Notes: generated by a model from the sequence alone, not told the origin. Numbered from the stretch's first letter, positions 17,904-26,643 are shown. The stretch is DNA of 60,764 nucleotides from Pseudanabaena sp. (GCA_003249015.1 QBLS01000025.1:1-60764); one strand, 5' to 3'. Numbers and translations are program-made.

Positions 17904-17991
17904 ACTGTTTTGGTGAGTTTGTTTACGCGCTGAAGCTCTGATTTTACAGCGCTTTGCGCTTCCCTAACAATTAGCGCTGTGTTGCATAAAG

Positions 17992-18022
17992 AGAGAGGGC
18001 GGCGCTTCGCGCCGCCCTCTCT
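17992..18022. repeat. Perfect 14-bp palindrome, 3-nt loop
   Basis: Arms 17992-18005 and 18009-18022, loop TTC, core GGGCGGCGC/GCGCCGCCC. It lies between divergent genes, so it is not a terminator for either. Confidence 0.92.
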
Positions 18023-18110
18023 TGCCATATTTCTATCATCAGGATGACTGCATTGATAACGGTTTCATGACAATATCTAAATGTATGCCCCGATTTGTTT
18101 GAGCGTTTGA

Positions 18111-19199
18111 ATGAAATCTCCTGACCGTTTATTAATTGTCGATGATGTTCCAGATAATTTATTTCTTGTCAGTACGATCCTTGAAGATGAAGGATACGAA
18201 ATAATTACATCGTCAAATGGTCAGGATGCTCTAGAGATTATCGAGACAACGCCGCCCGATCTGGTTTTGCTAGATGTGATGATGCCGATAATGGATGGCT
18301 ACGAGGTGACACGTCGCATCAGAGCCATGAAGGATTTGCCATTTATCCCAATTTTATTAATCACTGCCTACGATCGCGCTAACGCAGTGCAGGGACTAGA
18401 CCTAGGTGCTGATGAATTTATCCGTAAACCTATAGAAGCTGATGAGTTATTGGCAAGGGTGCGATCGCTGCTGCGATTGAAACATAGCATTGCCGAACGC
18501 GATCGCATTGACCGCCAGAGACAGGACTTTGTATCGCGGTTAACCCATGACCTCCGCACGCCACTAGTGGCGGCTGATCGAATGTTGGGACTTCTCCAAG
18601 ATGGCGTACTTGGCGAAATTTCGCCACAGATCGGTGAAGCCTTAATCATTATGGGTCGTAGCAACCGTAATTTGTTGGAAATGGTGAATAAGCTGCTGGA
18701 TGTGTATCGCTACGAATCAGGCAGCAAGACGATTAATTTGCAGCCCTTAGATTTACAGGAAATACTCAAGCAAGTTGTCGAAGAACTCAAGCCGATCGCT
18801 ATTTCTAAAAACTTGGAGTTAACTGCCGATCTCGATCAAGTCGATAAGGTCAGAGGAGATCGCCTTGAACTTTTGCGAGTCTTCAATAACCTAATTGGCA
18901 ACTCTCTCAAGTTTACCGAGTCAGGCAGTGTGAATGTGTCCCTCAAGACTGCGTTAGGAAAGTCGGAGGCAATTATTGCGATCGCCGATACGGGCGCGGG
19001 AATTTCTGCTGAAGAACAACCGTTTCTGTTTCAGAGATTTCGCCAAGGCAATCATCAAAAGCAAGGTAGTGGGCTAGGTTTATACTTGTCTCACTATATT
19101 ATTAGCGCCCATAGTGGCAAAATCTTAGTAGAATCACCTAACCCAAAAATAAGGCAGGGTTCCACATTCTTTGTGCGTTTGCCAACGATCACGCCATGA
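18111..19199 (+). CDS. Response regulator-histidine kinase hybrid (REC-HisKA-HATPase)
   Basis: A 362-residue cytoplasmic kinase. The N-terminal receiver (about 1-120) has acidic pocket LIVDDVPDN, phospho-acceptor in LLDVMMPIMDG and lysine in IRKPIEADE. The HisKA box is LTHDLRTPLVA, with H near residue 148, and the ATPase domain has FNNLIGNSLKFT, IADTGAGIS and GSGLGLYLSHY. No other sensor is present, so its input probably comes by phosphotransfer to the receiver from another kinase. Its stop overlaps the next start (ATGA), so both are translated together. Confidence 0.93.
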   Translation: MKSPDRLLIVDDVPDNLFLVSTILEDEGYEIITSSNGQDALEIIETTPPDLVLLDVMMPIMDGYEVTRRIRAMKDLPFIPILLITAYDRANAVQGLDLGADEFIRKPIEADELLARVRSLLRLKHSIAERDRIDRQRQDFVSRLTHDLRTPLVAADRMLGLLQDGVLGEISPQIGEALIIMGRSNRNLLEMVNKLLDVYRYESGSKTINLQPLDLQEILKQVVEELKPIAISKNLELTADLDQVDKVRGDRLELLRVFNNLIGNSLKFTESGSVNVSLKTALGKSEAIIAIADTGAGISAEEQPFLFQRFRQGNHQKQGSGLGLYLSHYIISAHSGKILVESPNPKIRQGSTFFVRLPTITP

Positions 19200-19756
19200 G
19201 TAATTTGCAATATCGCTACGATCTCCTCCTCAGCCATTACAGCAATCCCCTTGAGGCGATCAGTCTTTTGCGGGAATATCGACCATACTTTGAGCTAATT
19301 CCTAGTTTGCGTCGCCCCAGTGATAGCTTGATTTCGATTCCATTTCCCGTGGTGCAGCTTACTCAACCCAACCTCACTCAAAGCAATCTGCAACTGCAAT
19401 GCGATCTGGCGCTGATCATGTGCGACCCTGACTGGAAGGTGAAAACTGGTCAAGAGATATTTGTATTTATCCATCGCCCGAATGAAGACTATTCTGCGTT
19501 GCTGCAACGTTGGCGACAAGTGGAAGTTGCTCTCGGTGAAGAATATTATTGGCTATTACCTTGGAAACATCGCAACATTATTAGCGATCGTGGTGAGCAT
19601 CACTATCCACTTTTTGTGACGCTCGACTATTCTCCAGCCAGAATTACCAAGGGATTAGAGGGGGCATCTTTACCCCATGTGAGGGCTTCCACTTTAGCGA
19701 TCGAGCCACCTCTCGAAGAGAACCAAGAAGATCCAATTTTCGATCCAACGGAATAA
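19196..19756 (+). CDS. Unknown protein coupled to the upstream hybrid kinase
   Basis: A 186-residue protein with no recognised domain. It is rich in aromatic and proline residues (PYFELIP, FIHRPNEDY, YYWLLPWKH) and has an acidic tail. It has no signal peptide or membrane segment. The start codon overlaps the kinase stop by four bases, which implies matched expression and a shared pathway; it could be an output or adaptor protein. That role is inference from position only. Confidence 0.6.
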   Translation: MSNLQYRYDLLLSHYSNPLEAISLLREYRPYFELIPSLRRPSDSLISIPFPVVQLTQPNLTQSNLQLQCDLALIMCDPDWKVKTGQEIFVFIHRPNEDYSALLQRWRQVEVALGEEYYWLLPWKHRNIISDRGEHHYPLFVTLDYSPARITKGLEGASLPHVRASTLAIEPPLEENQEDPIFDPTE

Positions 19757-19778
19757 GAAACGGATGATACATGAACTA

Positions 19779-19817
19779 GCGATCGCTTTAAATGATGTTA
19801 AACAAGTGCTTGGTTTA
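19779..19817 (+). repeat. Imperfect direct repeat, left copy, flanking the VapBC pair
   Basis: About 39 bases containing GATGTTAAACAA and CTTG-TTTATG. 34 of 39 positions match the copy at 20592-20630. The two copies bracket the toxin-antitoxin pair exactly. Confidence 0.7.
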
Positions 19818-19828
19818 TGAGGCAATCG

Positions 19829-20221
19829 CTAAACGATCCAATTTTTCAACCCTAATCCAGAAATATTGATGAAATCCTTTGTGTTATTTGTAACTATGTG
19901 ATCATGACGAGATCTTGCTACGGCAGCAATCATGGCATCTAGTTCACCTGTGGGTTTACCGATTTGTCTAAGTTCTGATTGGATCTTGCCAAATTCTTTA
20001 GCAGCTAATAGATCGAAACTGATAATTGGCATATCTTGGAGAAAAAGCTCAAGTGATGCAAGGTTCTGTTCTACTCGCTGTGAGCAGGAAACTCCCTTAT
20101 AAAGTTCGGCGACATTAATTGTGGAAATATAGCATTCATCAGCACAGGCATTAAAGGAAGAAACAACGGGAGGATTGCCTTTGAGCAGTGCGATGCAGAT
20201 GTTTGTGTCGAGTAAATACAT
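19829..20221 (-). CDS. VapC-type PIN-domain toxin
   Basis: A 130-residue PIN ribonuclease. The acidic active-site residues are visible: D in YLLDTNICIAL, E in NVAELYKG, D in GELDAMIAAVA, and TNNTKDF near the end. VapC toxins usually cut tRNA or rRNA and are held inactive by a cognate antitoxin. The partner gene ends six bases upstream, with its stop just before this ATG. The target RNA is unknown. Confidence 0.9.
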   Translation of the reverse strand: MYLLDTNICIALLKGNPPVVSSFNACADECYISTINVAELYKGVSCSQRVEQNLASLELFLQDMPIISFDLLAAKEFGKIQSELRQIGKPTGELDAMIAAVARSRHDHIVTNNTKDFINISGLGLKNWIV

Positions 20222-20227
20222 GAATAG

Positions 20228-20479
20228 TTAGAAGTCGAAGGAGTCGATGTCTCTGCCATAGTCCCGATGGCGTTGTGTATCAATTTCAGCAAACATTCGA
20301 TCAATGTCGGACTGGTTACGCCATGCACCGAATACACGATTTAATCTTTCTATTCTGGCGCTTTTATCGCTAGGTGTATCTGCTTCAATTTCCAGAAATA
20401 CTGCTCCGTCAGGGATATTAACTATATCTAGCAGTTGAATCATTTGTCCTGATTTAATGCCTTGAATTTGTAGTTTCAT
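20228..20479 (-). CDS. Antitoxin partner of the adjacent VapC
   Basis: An 83-residue acidic protein with an N-terminal beta-rich part (MKLQIQGIKSGQMIQLLD) and a C-terminal helical segment rich in Arg and Asp (RIERLNRVFGAW, YGRDIDSFDF). It fits a cyanobacterial VapB-like antitoxin by size, position and charge, though no named DNA-binding fold was recognised. It precedes the toxin gene in the usual antitoxin-toxin order. Confidence 0.75.
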   Translation of the reverse strand: MKLQIQGIKSGQMIQLLDIVNIPDGAVFLEIEADTPSDKSARIERLNRVFGAWRNQSDIDRMFAEIDTQRHRDYGRDIDSFDF

Positions 20480-20591
20480 AGTTTTACAGCACTAGTAACA
20501 TATTTCCAGAGTAACATAGCTGTCTTGAGTGATTGGGGCGATCGCTTCTCAAATCAATATAAGGCGATCGCAAGTTGATTGAAGTAAAACG

Positions 20592-20630
20592 GCGATCGCT
20601 TGAAACGATGTTAAACAAATACTTGCTTTA
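20592..20630 (+). repeat. Imperfect direct repeat, right copy, flanking the VapBC pair
   Basis: Matches 19779-19817 in the same orientation. It lies between the antitoxin gene and mcrB. Confidence 0.7.
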
Positions 20631-20690
20631 TGCGATAGCCGCTAGATCGCTATTTGAATAATTGCAGTTATTGCATATCACAAATACCTA

Positions 20691-23189
20691 TTATCCATCA
20701 GTCAATTTCAACAATGCATTTCTAAGGTCATCATCTTCTAATTCTGGGATTTCATACTGGGGTTCAGAAGGGAAGAAGTTACCGAGTGCTTTTTGTAAGG
20801 TGGGATCTATGGTCATCGCTGGCATAAATTGCTCACCGATCGCTACTCTCAGCATTTCGCTGTTGTGATAGAAATATTCTTGCAATAGTGGAACGATGCG
20901 GTGATACCAAGTAAATCGCAGGGTTTCGATATTATCAATATTCATGAAGTAGCTATGCCCAATTTGGTAATCGCGTCCGATGAGAAGGGTAATACGTTTG
21001 TTGAGTTGGATGAGCAGTTGATCTAGCTTGATGCCATCGATAATTTTTTCTTTGAGTAGTTCGGGGTCGGGTTTGAGTTCGATAAAGGTGAATCGGCGGC
21101 GGAGGGCAATATCTAACAGAGCGATCGAGCGATCGCTTGTGTTCATTGTTCCTAATATATAGAGATTTTTCGGTACGCCAAATTCTTCTTGGGAGTAAGG
21201 CAAGGTAGCTTTTAATTCATTACGCGCTCCTATCCTTTTGTCATCTTCAATCAGCGTAATTAATTCACCAAAAACTTTAGATATATTGGCACGATTTATT
21301 TCATCAATTACAAGCAAATATTTATGGGAACGATCTCCTTTTGCTTTTTCACAGATTTTTTTGAAAACTCCATCAACAACTGGGTAAGTAACTGTTAAAG
21401 AGTCATTAGTTTCTGGTTTAATACCTTCGATAAAATCTTCATAGCTGAATGATTGATGAAAAGTGACTGATTTCAAAAATTCACCATTTCCATTAGGTTG
21501 CCCTTTTAACGGAATATCAATTTTGTTTCCAGCTTCTGTTAATAAACGGATCATTTCATTTACTTCATCTGGGCGTAAATGAAAAAAAGTTCCCTGCGCT
21601 CTGTTAACTATTGGCTCAGAATCTTTTAGGACTATGTTTTCCAATAGCATTGACCAATCAATAGGATTGTCGAATAAAGTTAAAGGTTCAATAATAATTC
21701 CCTTGTTTTTACCTCTCTCAATTTCTTTCAAAATATTTTCGATATCAGATTCAGTCTGTCGTAATTGTTTACCTGCTGCAAATTGTTTTTCAGCAAGAAG
21801 ATGCTCTTCGCTATCAACTTTGCCAATATACCTAGATTTATTACCATCTAGCCATTCATGAGGTTTATCAGATTTCCATACAACTTGGATAAAGTCTTTA
21901 TTTGGAACTTTTCCTTTATTCAACCAAACACCTTTTGGGGAAGTTTCTTGCTTTTCTAAAACTGCTAATTGTTCTCTCAACCGAATTAATCTTTCATGTA
22001 ATTCCGTACTATTGTCAATCTCTTTTACACCTTCTTTTACTCTAGCAAGAGTAACTATTTTTCGATGAGGAGATGCAAGATAACCAAATATATAGTCTCC
22101 CACTTTCATATTGATTAAGTTTTTATATAGCCGTTTACCATAAAAAACTTCTTCACCTTTTTCAAATAAAGTTTTCCATTCCCAGATTTTAGGATTAGCA
22201 GTCACCCACCAAAAATTGGGTTGTGAGTCATAGACTACTTGATTATTACAGACTTTATCCTGAAGCTCTTGAATCTGAGAATGATCATTATTTTGTATAG
22301 CTTCCGAGTATTTATTTGCACTTTCATTAGAAATATTTTCTTTTAAAAGAAAGTAAGTAGCAAATTTTTGAACATTCCAAGTTTTACCAGTACCAGGGAC
22401 TCCATAAACTATAATATTTTGGGTTTTATTAGTAAGATCCAATAATTTTTTGGTAGTTAAAGGTATCGTCGATTCATCACTATCTAGACTAGTATCTTCA
22501 TGATCAGATTTTATAGGTGATTCATAGTTCTGAGGAAGAAAATCATACAAAAAATACATCATTTGTACTGTATCAAAACCATGAAATTCATTCTGGCTTT
22601 CTAAAAATTCTAAAAGCTGTCTATTCTTTGCGTGTAAACCTTCTTTGGGGATTTGATTAAAATATTTCAGAAAATTATCTAGATGTGTTGGATTAGAAAT
22701 AGGCAAAAAATCATCTGGAAAATATAAAGAAAGAGGTTTAGCCCGAATTGAATTTTTATTCTTGCCTAAATATTCGTCACCAATTTTATCTAAATCATCA
22801 AACTGTCTTAATTGAGCCGCTTGAATTATTTTTACTAAACCAGTCTTTAATTTCTGAAAAGCTAATTCGACATCATCAGTTTGAAATAATTGGTTGCATT
22901 CCCATTTTCCGTATTTAGCACTCCAATAAATTCCAAATTTAGCTGCACCTCCACCTTTGATACTACCTAGTTTTACCGTTCTAAACTCAATCCAATGACA
23001 AAAAGTACTACCAATTTCGCGATCGTGCTTTCCCGCCGCATATTGATCGAGAGTCATTTCTGGCAATTTATCTATAGGAAAACTTTTAACAAACTCTTCC
23101 CTTAATTGTTTCAAATCATCAGGCATCACTTTAGGATTTTTTTGCAGCCATTCCTGAAGTGCAACGCGCCAATCTTGATTAGGACTCAT
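20691..23189 (-). CDS. McrB-like AAA+ NTPase with an internal EVE-like module
   Basis: An 832-residue motor protein of a type IV (McrBC-like) restriction system. The N-terminal region (about 50-180) contains LGSIKGGGAAKFGIYW and is a likely target-recognition domain. Walker A is GVPGTGKT (263-270). About 300 residues then intervene before VTFHQSFSYEDFIEG (575-589), Walker B LLVIDEINRANIS (625-637), the sensor GTMNTSDRS (680-688) and arginine-finger LRRRF (696-700). The insert begins with an EVE-like module: FWWVTANPKIWEW (326-338) and VGDYIFGYLASP (363-374). EVE domains bind modified bases. McrB usually needs the McrC nuclease, encoded 1.2 kb upstream here. The motor is intact by motif. Confidence 0.9.
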   Translation of the reverse strand: MSPNQDWRVALQEWLQKNPKVMPDDLKQLREEFVKSFPIDKLPEMTLDQYAAGKHDREIGSTFCHWIEFRTVKLGSIKGGGAAKFGIYWSAKYGKWECNQLFQTDDVELAFQKLKTGLVKIIQAAQLRQFDDLDKIGDEYLGKNKNSIRAKPLSLYFPDDFLPISNPTHLDNFLKYFNQIPKEGLHAKNRQLLEFLESQNEFHGFDTVQMMYFLYDFLPQNYESPIKSDHEDTSLDSDESTIPLTTKKLLDLTNKTQNIIVYGVPGTGKTWNVQKFATYFLLKENISNESANKYSEAIQNNDHSQIQELQDKVCNNQVVYDSQPNFWWVTANPKIWEWKTLFEKGEEVFYGKRLYKNLINMKVGDYIFGYLASPHRKIVTLARVKEGVKEIDNSTELHERLIRLREQLAVLEKQETSPKGVWLNKGKVPNKDFIQVVWKSDKPHEWLDGNKSRYIGKVDSEEHLLAEKQFAAGKQLRQTESDIENILKEIERGKNKGIIIEPLTLFDNPIDWSMLLENIVLKDSEPIVNRAQGTFFHLRPDEVNEMIRLLTEAGNKIDIPLKGQPNGNGEFLKSVTFHQSFSYEDFIEGIKPETNDSLTVTYPVVDGVFKKICEKAKGDRSHKYLLVIDEINRANISKVFGELITLIEDDKRIGARNELKATLPYSQEEFGVPKNLYILGTMNTSDRSIALLDIALRRRFTFIELKPDPELLKEKIIDGIKLDQLLIQLNKRITLLIGRDYQIGHSYFMNIDNIETLRFTWYHRIVPLLQEYFYHNSEMLRVAIGEQFMPAMTIDPTLQKALGNFFPSEPQYEIPELEDDDLRNALLKLTDG

Positions 23190-23264
23190 ACATTTTCTTG
23201 ATAATATCTAAAATTATTCTTGTTTTTTTTGCCAGCTTGCTATATCTAATATTGAGATGCTTTA

Positions 23265-23627
23265 CTAACTCCAATTCCATTGATTGAGAATTACAAACTG
23301 ATTCTCTAAGTTATCTCCTGACATCTCAAGATTAGCGATCGCCTTAGCAATAGACTGATAACTCATATTCTTTGAGGTGTCTGAGTCCTGATAGACAGCC
23401 AAAATACCCGCATGATTTGGGTTAACTTGATGTAATTCAAGAAAATCATCGCAATTTCTAGTCAGTATTACTCGTTTATGCTGCCTTGCATAGTCAAACA
23501 CAACACTATCAGGCAAACCACCTAAAGCCGTCTCATTAACCGTAACCACATCATGCCCCACTCCCCGCAACAAATTTACTAAATATTTCGACTGAGAATC
23601 TTCATCAAGCAGCAACTTTAGACTCAA
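23265..23627 (-). CDS. DUF5615 (PIN-like) toxin
   Basis: A 120-residue protein with the DUF5615 pattern: LLLDEDSQSKYLVNLLR at the start, GHDVVTVNE, PDSVVFDYARQ, and VILTRNCDDFLELH. This is a small PIN-like domain with acidic residues in the nuclease positions. It overlaps the end of the upstream DUF433-like gene by 23 bases, the standard arrangement of this toxin-antitoxin family in cyanobacteria. It sits between mcrC and mcrB, so it may stabilise the island by addiction. The RNA target is unknown. Confidence 0.87.
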   Translation of the reverse strand: MSLKLLLDEDSQSKYLVNLLRGVGHDVVTVNETALGGLPDSVVFDYARQHKRVILTRNCDDFLELHQVNPNHAGILAVYQDSDTSKNMSYQSIAKAIANLEMSGDNLENQFVILNQWNWS

Positions 23628-23988
23628 AGGAAACTCCTTTCTCTACTAAACGGTAACGCTCCTCATCCGATTCTAACTTCAACAAGTCCTGATGACTTTC
23701 ACAATAGCGAATAACCTCATCAATAGCATCTTCAGGCAAATCCCAGTTATCAGCAGTCTCTTCAACGGACATTTCATTAGCGATCATGTCTTGCCAAATA
23801 GTCGAAGCAAGTAGTTTTTGTCCCTTAACATATAACTGTTTTCGCCAAGGATGATTTCGTTGTGCTAAATATTGCCAATCATCAATTTCAGTCTGATTTT
23901 GCAACGACTGAACTAGCGCCGCAATCAGATCGAGGCGATCGCCTTTTGACAATTTATAAGCTTGTTCCTTAAGTTCTTGCAGCAACAT
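23605..23988 (-). CDS. DUF433-type antitoxin
   Basis: About 127 residues from the ATG at 23988 (MLLQELKEQAYKLSKGDR); an ATG at 24018 would add ten residues. The DUF433 core begins HPWRKQLYVKGQKL and includes the helix-turn-helix-like stretch MSVEETADNWDLPEDAIDEV, ending EEERYRLVEKGVS-like. It would bind the DUF5615 toxin and repress the pair's own promoter. The toxin start lies inside its last codons, so translation is coupled. Confidence 0.87.
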   Translation of the reverse strand: MLLQELKEQAYKLSKGDRLDLIAALVQSLQNQTEIDDWQYLAQRNHPWRKQLYVKGQKLLASTIWQDMIANEMSVEETADNWDLPEDAIDEVIRYCESHQDLLKLESDEERYRLVEKGVSFESKVAA

Positions 23989-24109
23989 GATAAATGCTCC
24001 TAAACAATACTGAATCATATTCTAATGCATATTTTGTGCCTAACAAGCACCTTAAAAACTCATGACGAGCCTGTTAGAGTAAAATCAAATTACACAAATC
24101 AAAGCTTAC

Positions 24110-24358
24110 CAAAAGTCTAAATTTATTCCTCAAGTTGTCACCCTAGAGCAAGTTTTAGAACTAGCCAACCAACTTTCGTTTGTGGATAAAATTAACTTAA
24201 TCGAAAAAGTAACCCTTGAAATTTAACGTGAATTGAATATAAAACCTAAGCCTCGTAGATCTTTGCGTGGTTTGTGGCGTGGCGCTAACATCCGCGATGA
24301 AGACATTGCCGAAGCTAGAAAAGAGATGTCTGCAACCTTTCCCTGTGAGAGTATTTGA
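24110..24358 (+). pseudogene. Decayed antitoxin gene (internal stop, lost start)
   Basis: An uninterrupted reading gives PQVVTLEQVLELANQLS, DKINLIEKVTLEI, then an in-frame TAA at 24224, then RELNIKPKPRRSLRGLW and ANIRDEDIAEARKEMSATF, ending at TGA 24356. This is a recognisable cyanobacterial antitoxin with the usual LRGLW and EARKEMW-type tail. The expected start codon is now TTT ATT CCT, and a Gln codon appears to have become TAA. The toxin that should follow is missing: the sequence runs straight into the 3' end of mcrC on the other strand. Confidence 0.8.
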
Positions 24359-24372
24359 TGAGCATTTCCATT

Positions 24373-25674
24373 TCATACTCCTTGACTATCTGCAAAAATC
24401 CCTCTCAATCTATGTATTAGCTTATCACGCTCCTCCTGCTTACTCAAATCACCACAAAGATCAATCGTCGCCGCCGTAATCGTCCCATCTTCTATATCAA
24501 ACCTAGCTCTAAGTTCTGACATCCCCACCACCTGTGGATAAATCAGCAATACATTCGCACATTTGTAGCGTTGAGCATAGGCATACATTTGATAGAAATC
24601 TGCCTGTGAAACACCCAACTTGCGATCGCCTTCTTTCAATCTCTTATACTTCGTATCCATAATCAAAGGGAAGTCGCCCTTTTGACGCATCACCAAATCG
24701 GGCTTGAGTTGAAATACTTGCTGATTACTAGTCTTTGCCAGATAACGCACTGCACGTAACGACTGTGGTAACAACTCACAATCCTGTAACTGAGTTGGTA
24801 AAATCTTTTGACGATGGCGAGATATGAAACTAATCACGAACTCCTCAAACAGCTTATTCATATCCAACGCAAAAGCAAAAGTCTGGAAATTGCCGCTAGA
24901 TAATTGCAAACTCTCGTTTTCTAGAAATAAACGCGCCAGATTTAAAAGCGGCTCAAAGCGTTGATTTAAGCGCGTAATGGGAATTAATCGCAAATCTTCA
25001 ACATTCACCTTTGACAATAAAGTTACTTCTTCCATCCATTGCTGCAAATCATGCAACATTTGCCGATTATGGAAATTGCGCGTTAACTGATACAGTCGCT
25101 CCACTACATAACGCAAAACCCGATTTAGTTGATTATCGGCAGTAAATTCATCAAACGTCACCGCGAATAAATGCTTGCGTTCAGGGCGGCGTAGCTGTTC
25201 CGTCAAATTCCATTTCCCTTTGAGAACTGGTAAAGTATCACTCACAGACTGGTAGTTACGGAAAGCGCCCCTTTGCCATTCTTCTAAAAGATTCATCGCG
25301 AATAATCTTGTCAAAATCTCAAACCAATCGAGATCCTGTTGTGACAGAGAAGATAGAGCATATTGCTTAACACTCAACTGATTCGTATATTCCAGCATAT
25401 ACAGCAAGTTTCGCACTGCTTCTTGCTTTTGTGATGCTGCATAATTGGAGCGATACATTTTCGGCAAAACTTCGACAGTGCGATCGCCTAATCGAAATAC
25501 ACCTACATATTGCCGCGCTTTTAGCTCACGATCGCCATTTTGGATAGTCAAGTCAAATAAGCGATCACCAAGGATTTTTTCTAACTTGGCGATCGCCTCT
25601 TGCTCTCGATCCGTCCAATTAAAACCACTACTCAATTCGTATTCAAATAAGGATAATTCCACAAATTTTTGCAA
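24373..25674 (-). CDS. McrC-like restriction endonuclease subunit
   Basis: A 433-residue McrC-family protein. The N-terminal part (about 1-200) is the McrB-binding region; it has RQYVGVFRLGD and VEVLPKMYRS typical of the family. The C-terminal nuclease has a PD-(D/E)xK core: LKPDLV (D326), PLIMDTKYK (D340 and K342) and a following QADFYQMYAYA (Q358). It would cut DNA when driven by the McrB motor. mcrC lies upstream of mcrB here, opposite to the usual order, with a toxin-antitoxin pair between them. It probably has its own promoter in the 25.7-25.9 kb gap. Confidence 0.9.
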   Translation of the reverse strand: MQKFVELSLFEYELSSGFNWTDREQEAIAKLEKILGDRLFDLTIQNGDRELKARQYVGVFRLGDRTVEVLPKMYRSNYAASQKQEAVRNLLYMLEYTNQLSVKQYALSSLSQQDLDWFEILTRLFAMNLLEEWQRGAFRNYQSVSDTLPVLKGKWNLTEQLRRPERKHLFAVTFDEFTADNQLNRVLRYVVERLYQLTRNFHNRQMLHDLQQWMEEVTLLSKVNVEDLRLIPITRLNQRFEPLLNLARLFLENESLQLSSGNFQTFAFALDMNKLFEEFVISFISRHRQKILPTQLQDCELLPQSLRAVRYLAKTSNQQVFQLKPDLVMRQKGDFPLIMDTKYKRLKEGDRKLGVSQADFYQMYAYAQRYKCANVLLIYPQVVGMSELRARFDIEDGTITAATIDLCGDLSKQEERDKLIHRLRGIFADSQGV

Positions 25675-25888
25675 ATTGCTTTGATACAGACTGAACTACG
25701 GTAAGCCTAGGCAGAAATTGTCACAACCTCTTTGCTATCGTCCGCTTCTAGACAAAGATTAACATAACAAACGAAACGATGATTTTGTGATCACAGCGAT
25801 CGCCCTTTATATTCACAGAGATTAAAGAGGCAATCGCAATACTTCGATACTAATCCAATGGCAAGGTCATTTTTTAACTTGATACAAC

Positions 25889-25908
25889 CAAGACTGACGA
25901 CAGCTATA
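25889..25908. repeat. Solo end of a family A3-type element
   Basis: CAAGACTGACGACAGCTATA matches the right end of the element at 53372-53480 at 19 of 20 positions. It lies just upstream of upp. Confidence 0.65.
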
Positions 25909-25946
25909 CAATTAGGAGTAGTGATAAAAGTTCTTGTAAAAAATTA

Positions 25947-26597
25947 ATGGCTCCCCAACTGCGTATATACGTTCCACCCCACCCACTAATTCGCCATTGG
26001 CTGACGATCGCCCGCGAAAAGCATACCCCTGTCCCACTGTTTCGGACAGCCATGAATGAAATGGGTAAATGGCTGACCTACGAGGCAATTCGGGAGTTTC
26101 TACCCGTACAGGAGGTGAATGTAGAAACGCCGATCGCGGAAGCGTCAGGACTATTAATTGATGGTTCTGTTCCCTTGGCTTTTGTGCCAATTTTACGGGC
26201 AGGGCTGTCGATGTTGGAGGGCTGCCAAACTTTGTTGCCAGCAGCAAGCGTTTATCACTTGGGGCTAGTTCGCAACGAAGAAACCCTTGAGGCTAGTTGC
26301 TATCTCAACCGTTTACCAGATCGATTTGCGCCGCAGACACGTATTTTTATTGTGGAGCCGATGATGGCAACGGGCGGCTCAATCATTAGTACCTTAAAAA
26401 TACTGGCTGAGAGAGGAGCCGATCCCTCACTAATTCGGATTATTAATGCTCTTTGTGCGCCTCCTGCATTGCAACTAATCAATCAGCAATTTCCCGAAGT
26501 TCAAATATTTTCAGGATGTATCGATGAAGTCGTTAACGAAAAAGGTTGGATCGTTCCAGGGCTAGGAGATGCTGGTGATCGCTCCTTCGGCACTTAG
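25947..26597 (+). CDS. upp: Uracil phosphoribosyltransferase
   Basis: A 216-residue enzyme that makes UMP from uracil and PRPP in pyrimidine salvage. The PRPP loop reads VEPMMATGGSI near residue 133, the usual DPMLATGGS with Asp replaced by Glu. LAFVPILRAGLSM carries the flexible-loop region, and a C-terminal GLGDAGDRSFGT closes the uracil pocket. Length is normal. It converges with trpD across a palindromic terminator. Confidence 0.96.
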   Translation: MAPQLRIYVPPHPLIRHWLTIAREKHTPVPLFRTAMNEMGKWLTYEAIREFLPVQEVNVETPIAEASGLLIDGSVPLAFVPILRAGLSMLEGCQTLLPAASVYHLGLVRNEETLEASCYLNRLPDRFAPQTRIFIVEPMMATGGSIISTLKILAERGADPSLIRIINALCAPPALQLINQQFPEVQIFSGCIDEVVNEKGWIVPGLGDAGDRSFGT

Positions 26598-26604
26598 AAG
26601 TAAA

Positions 26605-26643
26605 TAGCTAAGATTGCGGCGCTTTGCGCCGCAATCTTAGCTA
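26605..26643. terminator. Shared palindromic terminator of upp and trpD
   Basis: Perfect 18-bp arms 26605-26622 and 26626-26643, loop TTT. The trpD stop codon (26637-26639) is inside the right arm. It has no T-run on either side. Confidence 0.8.
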
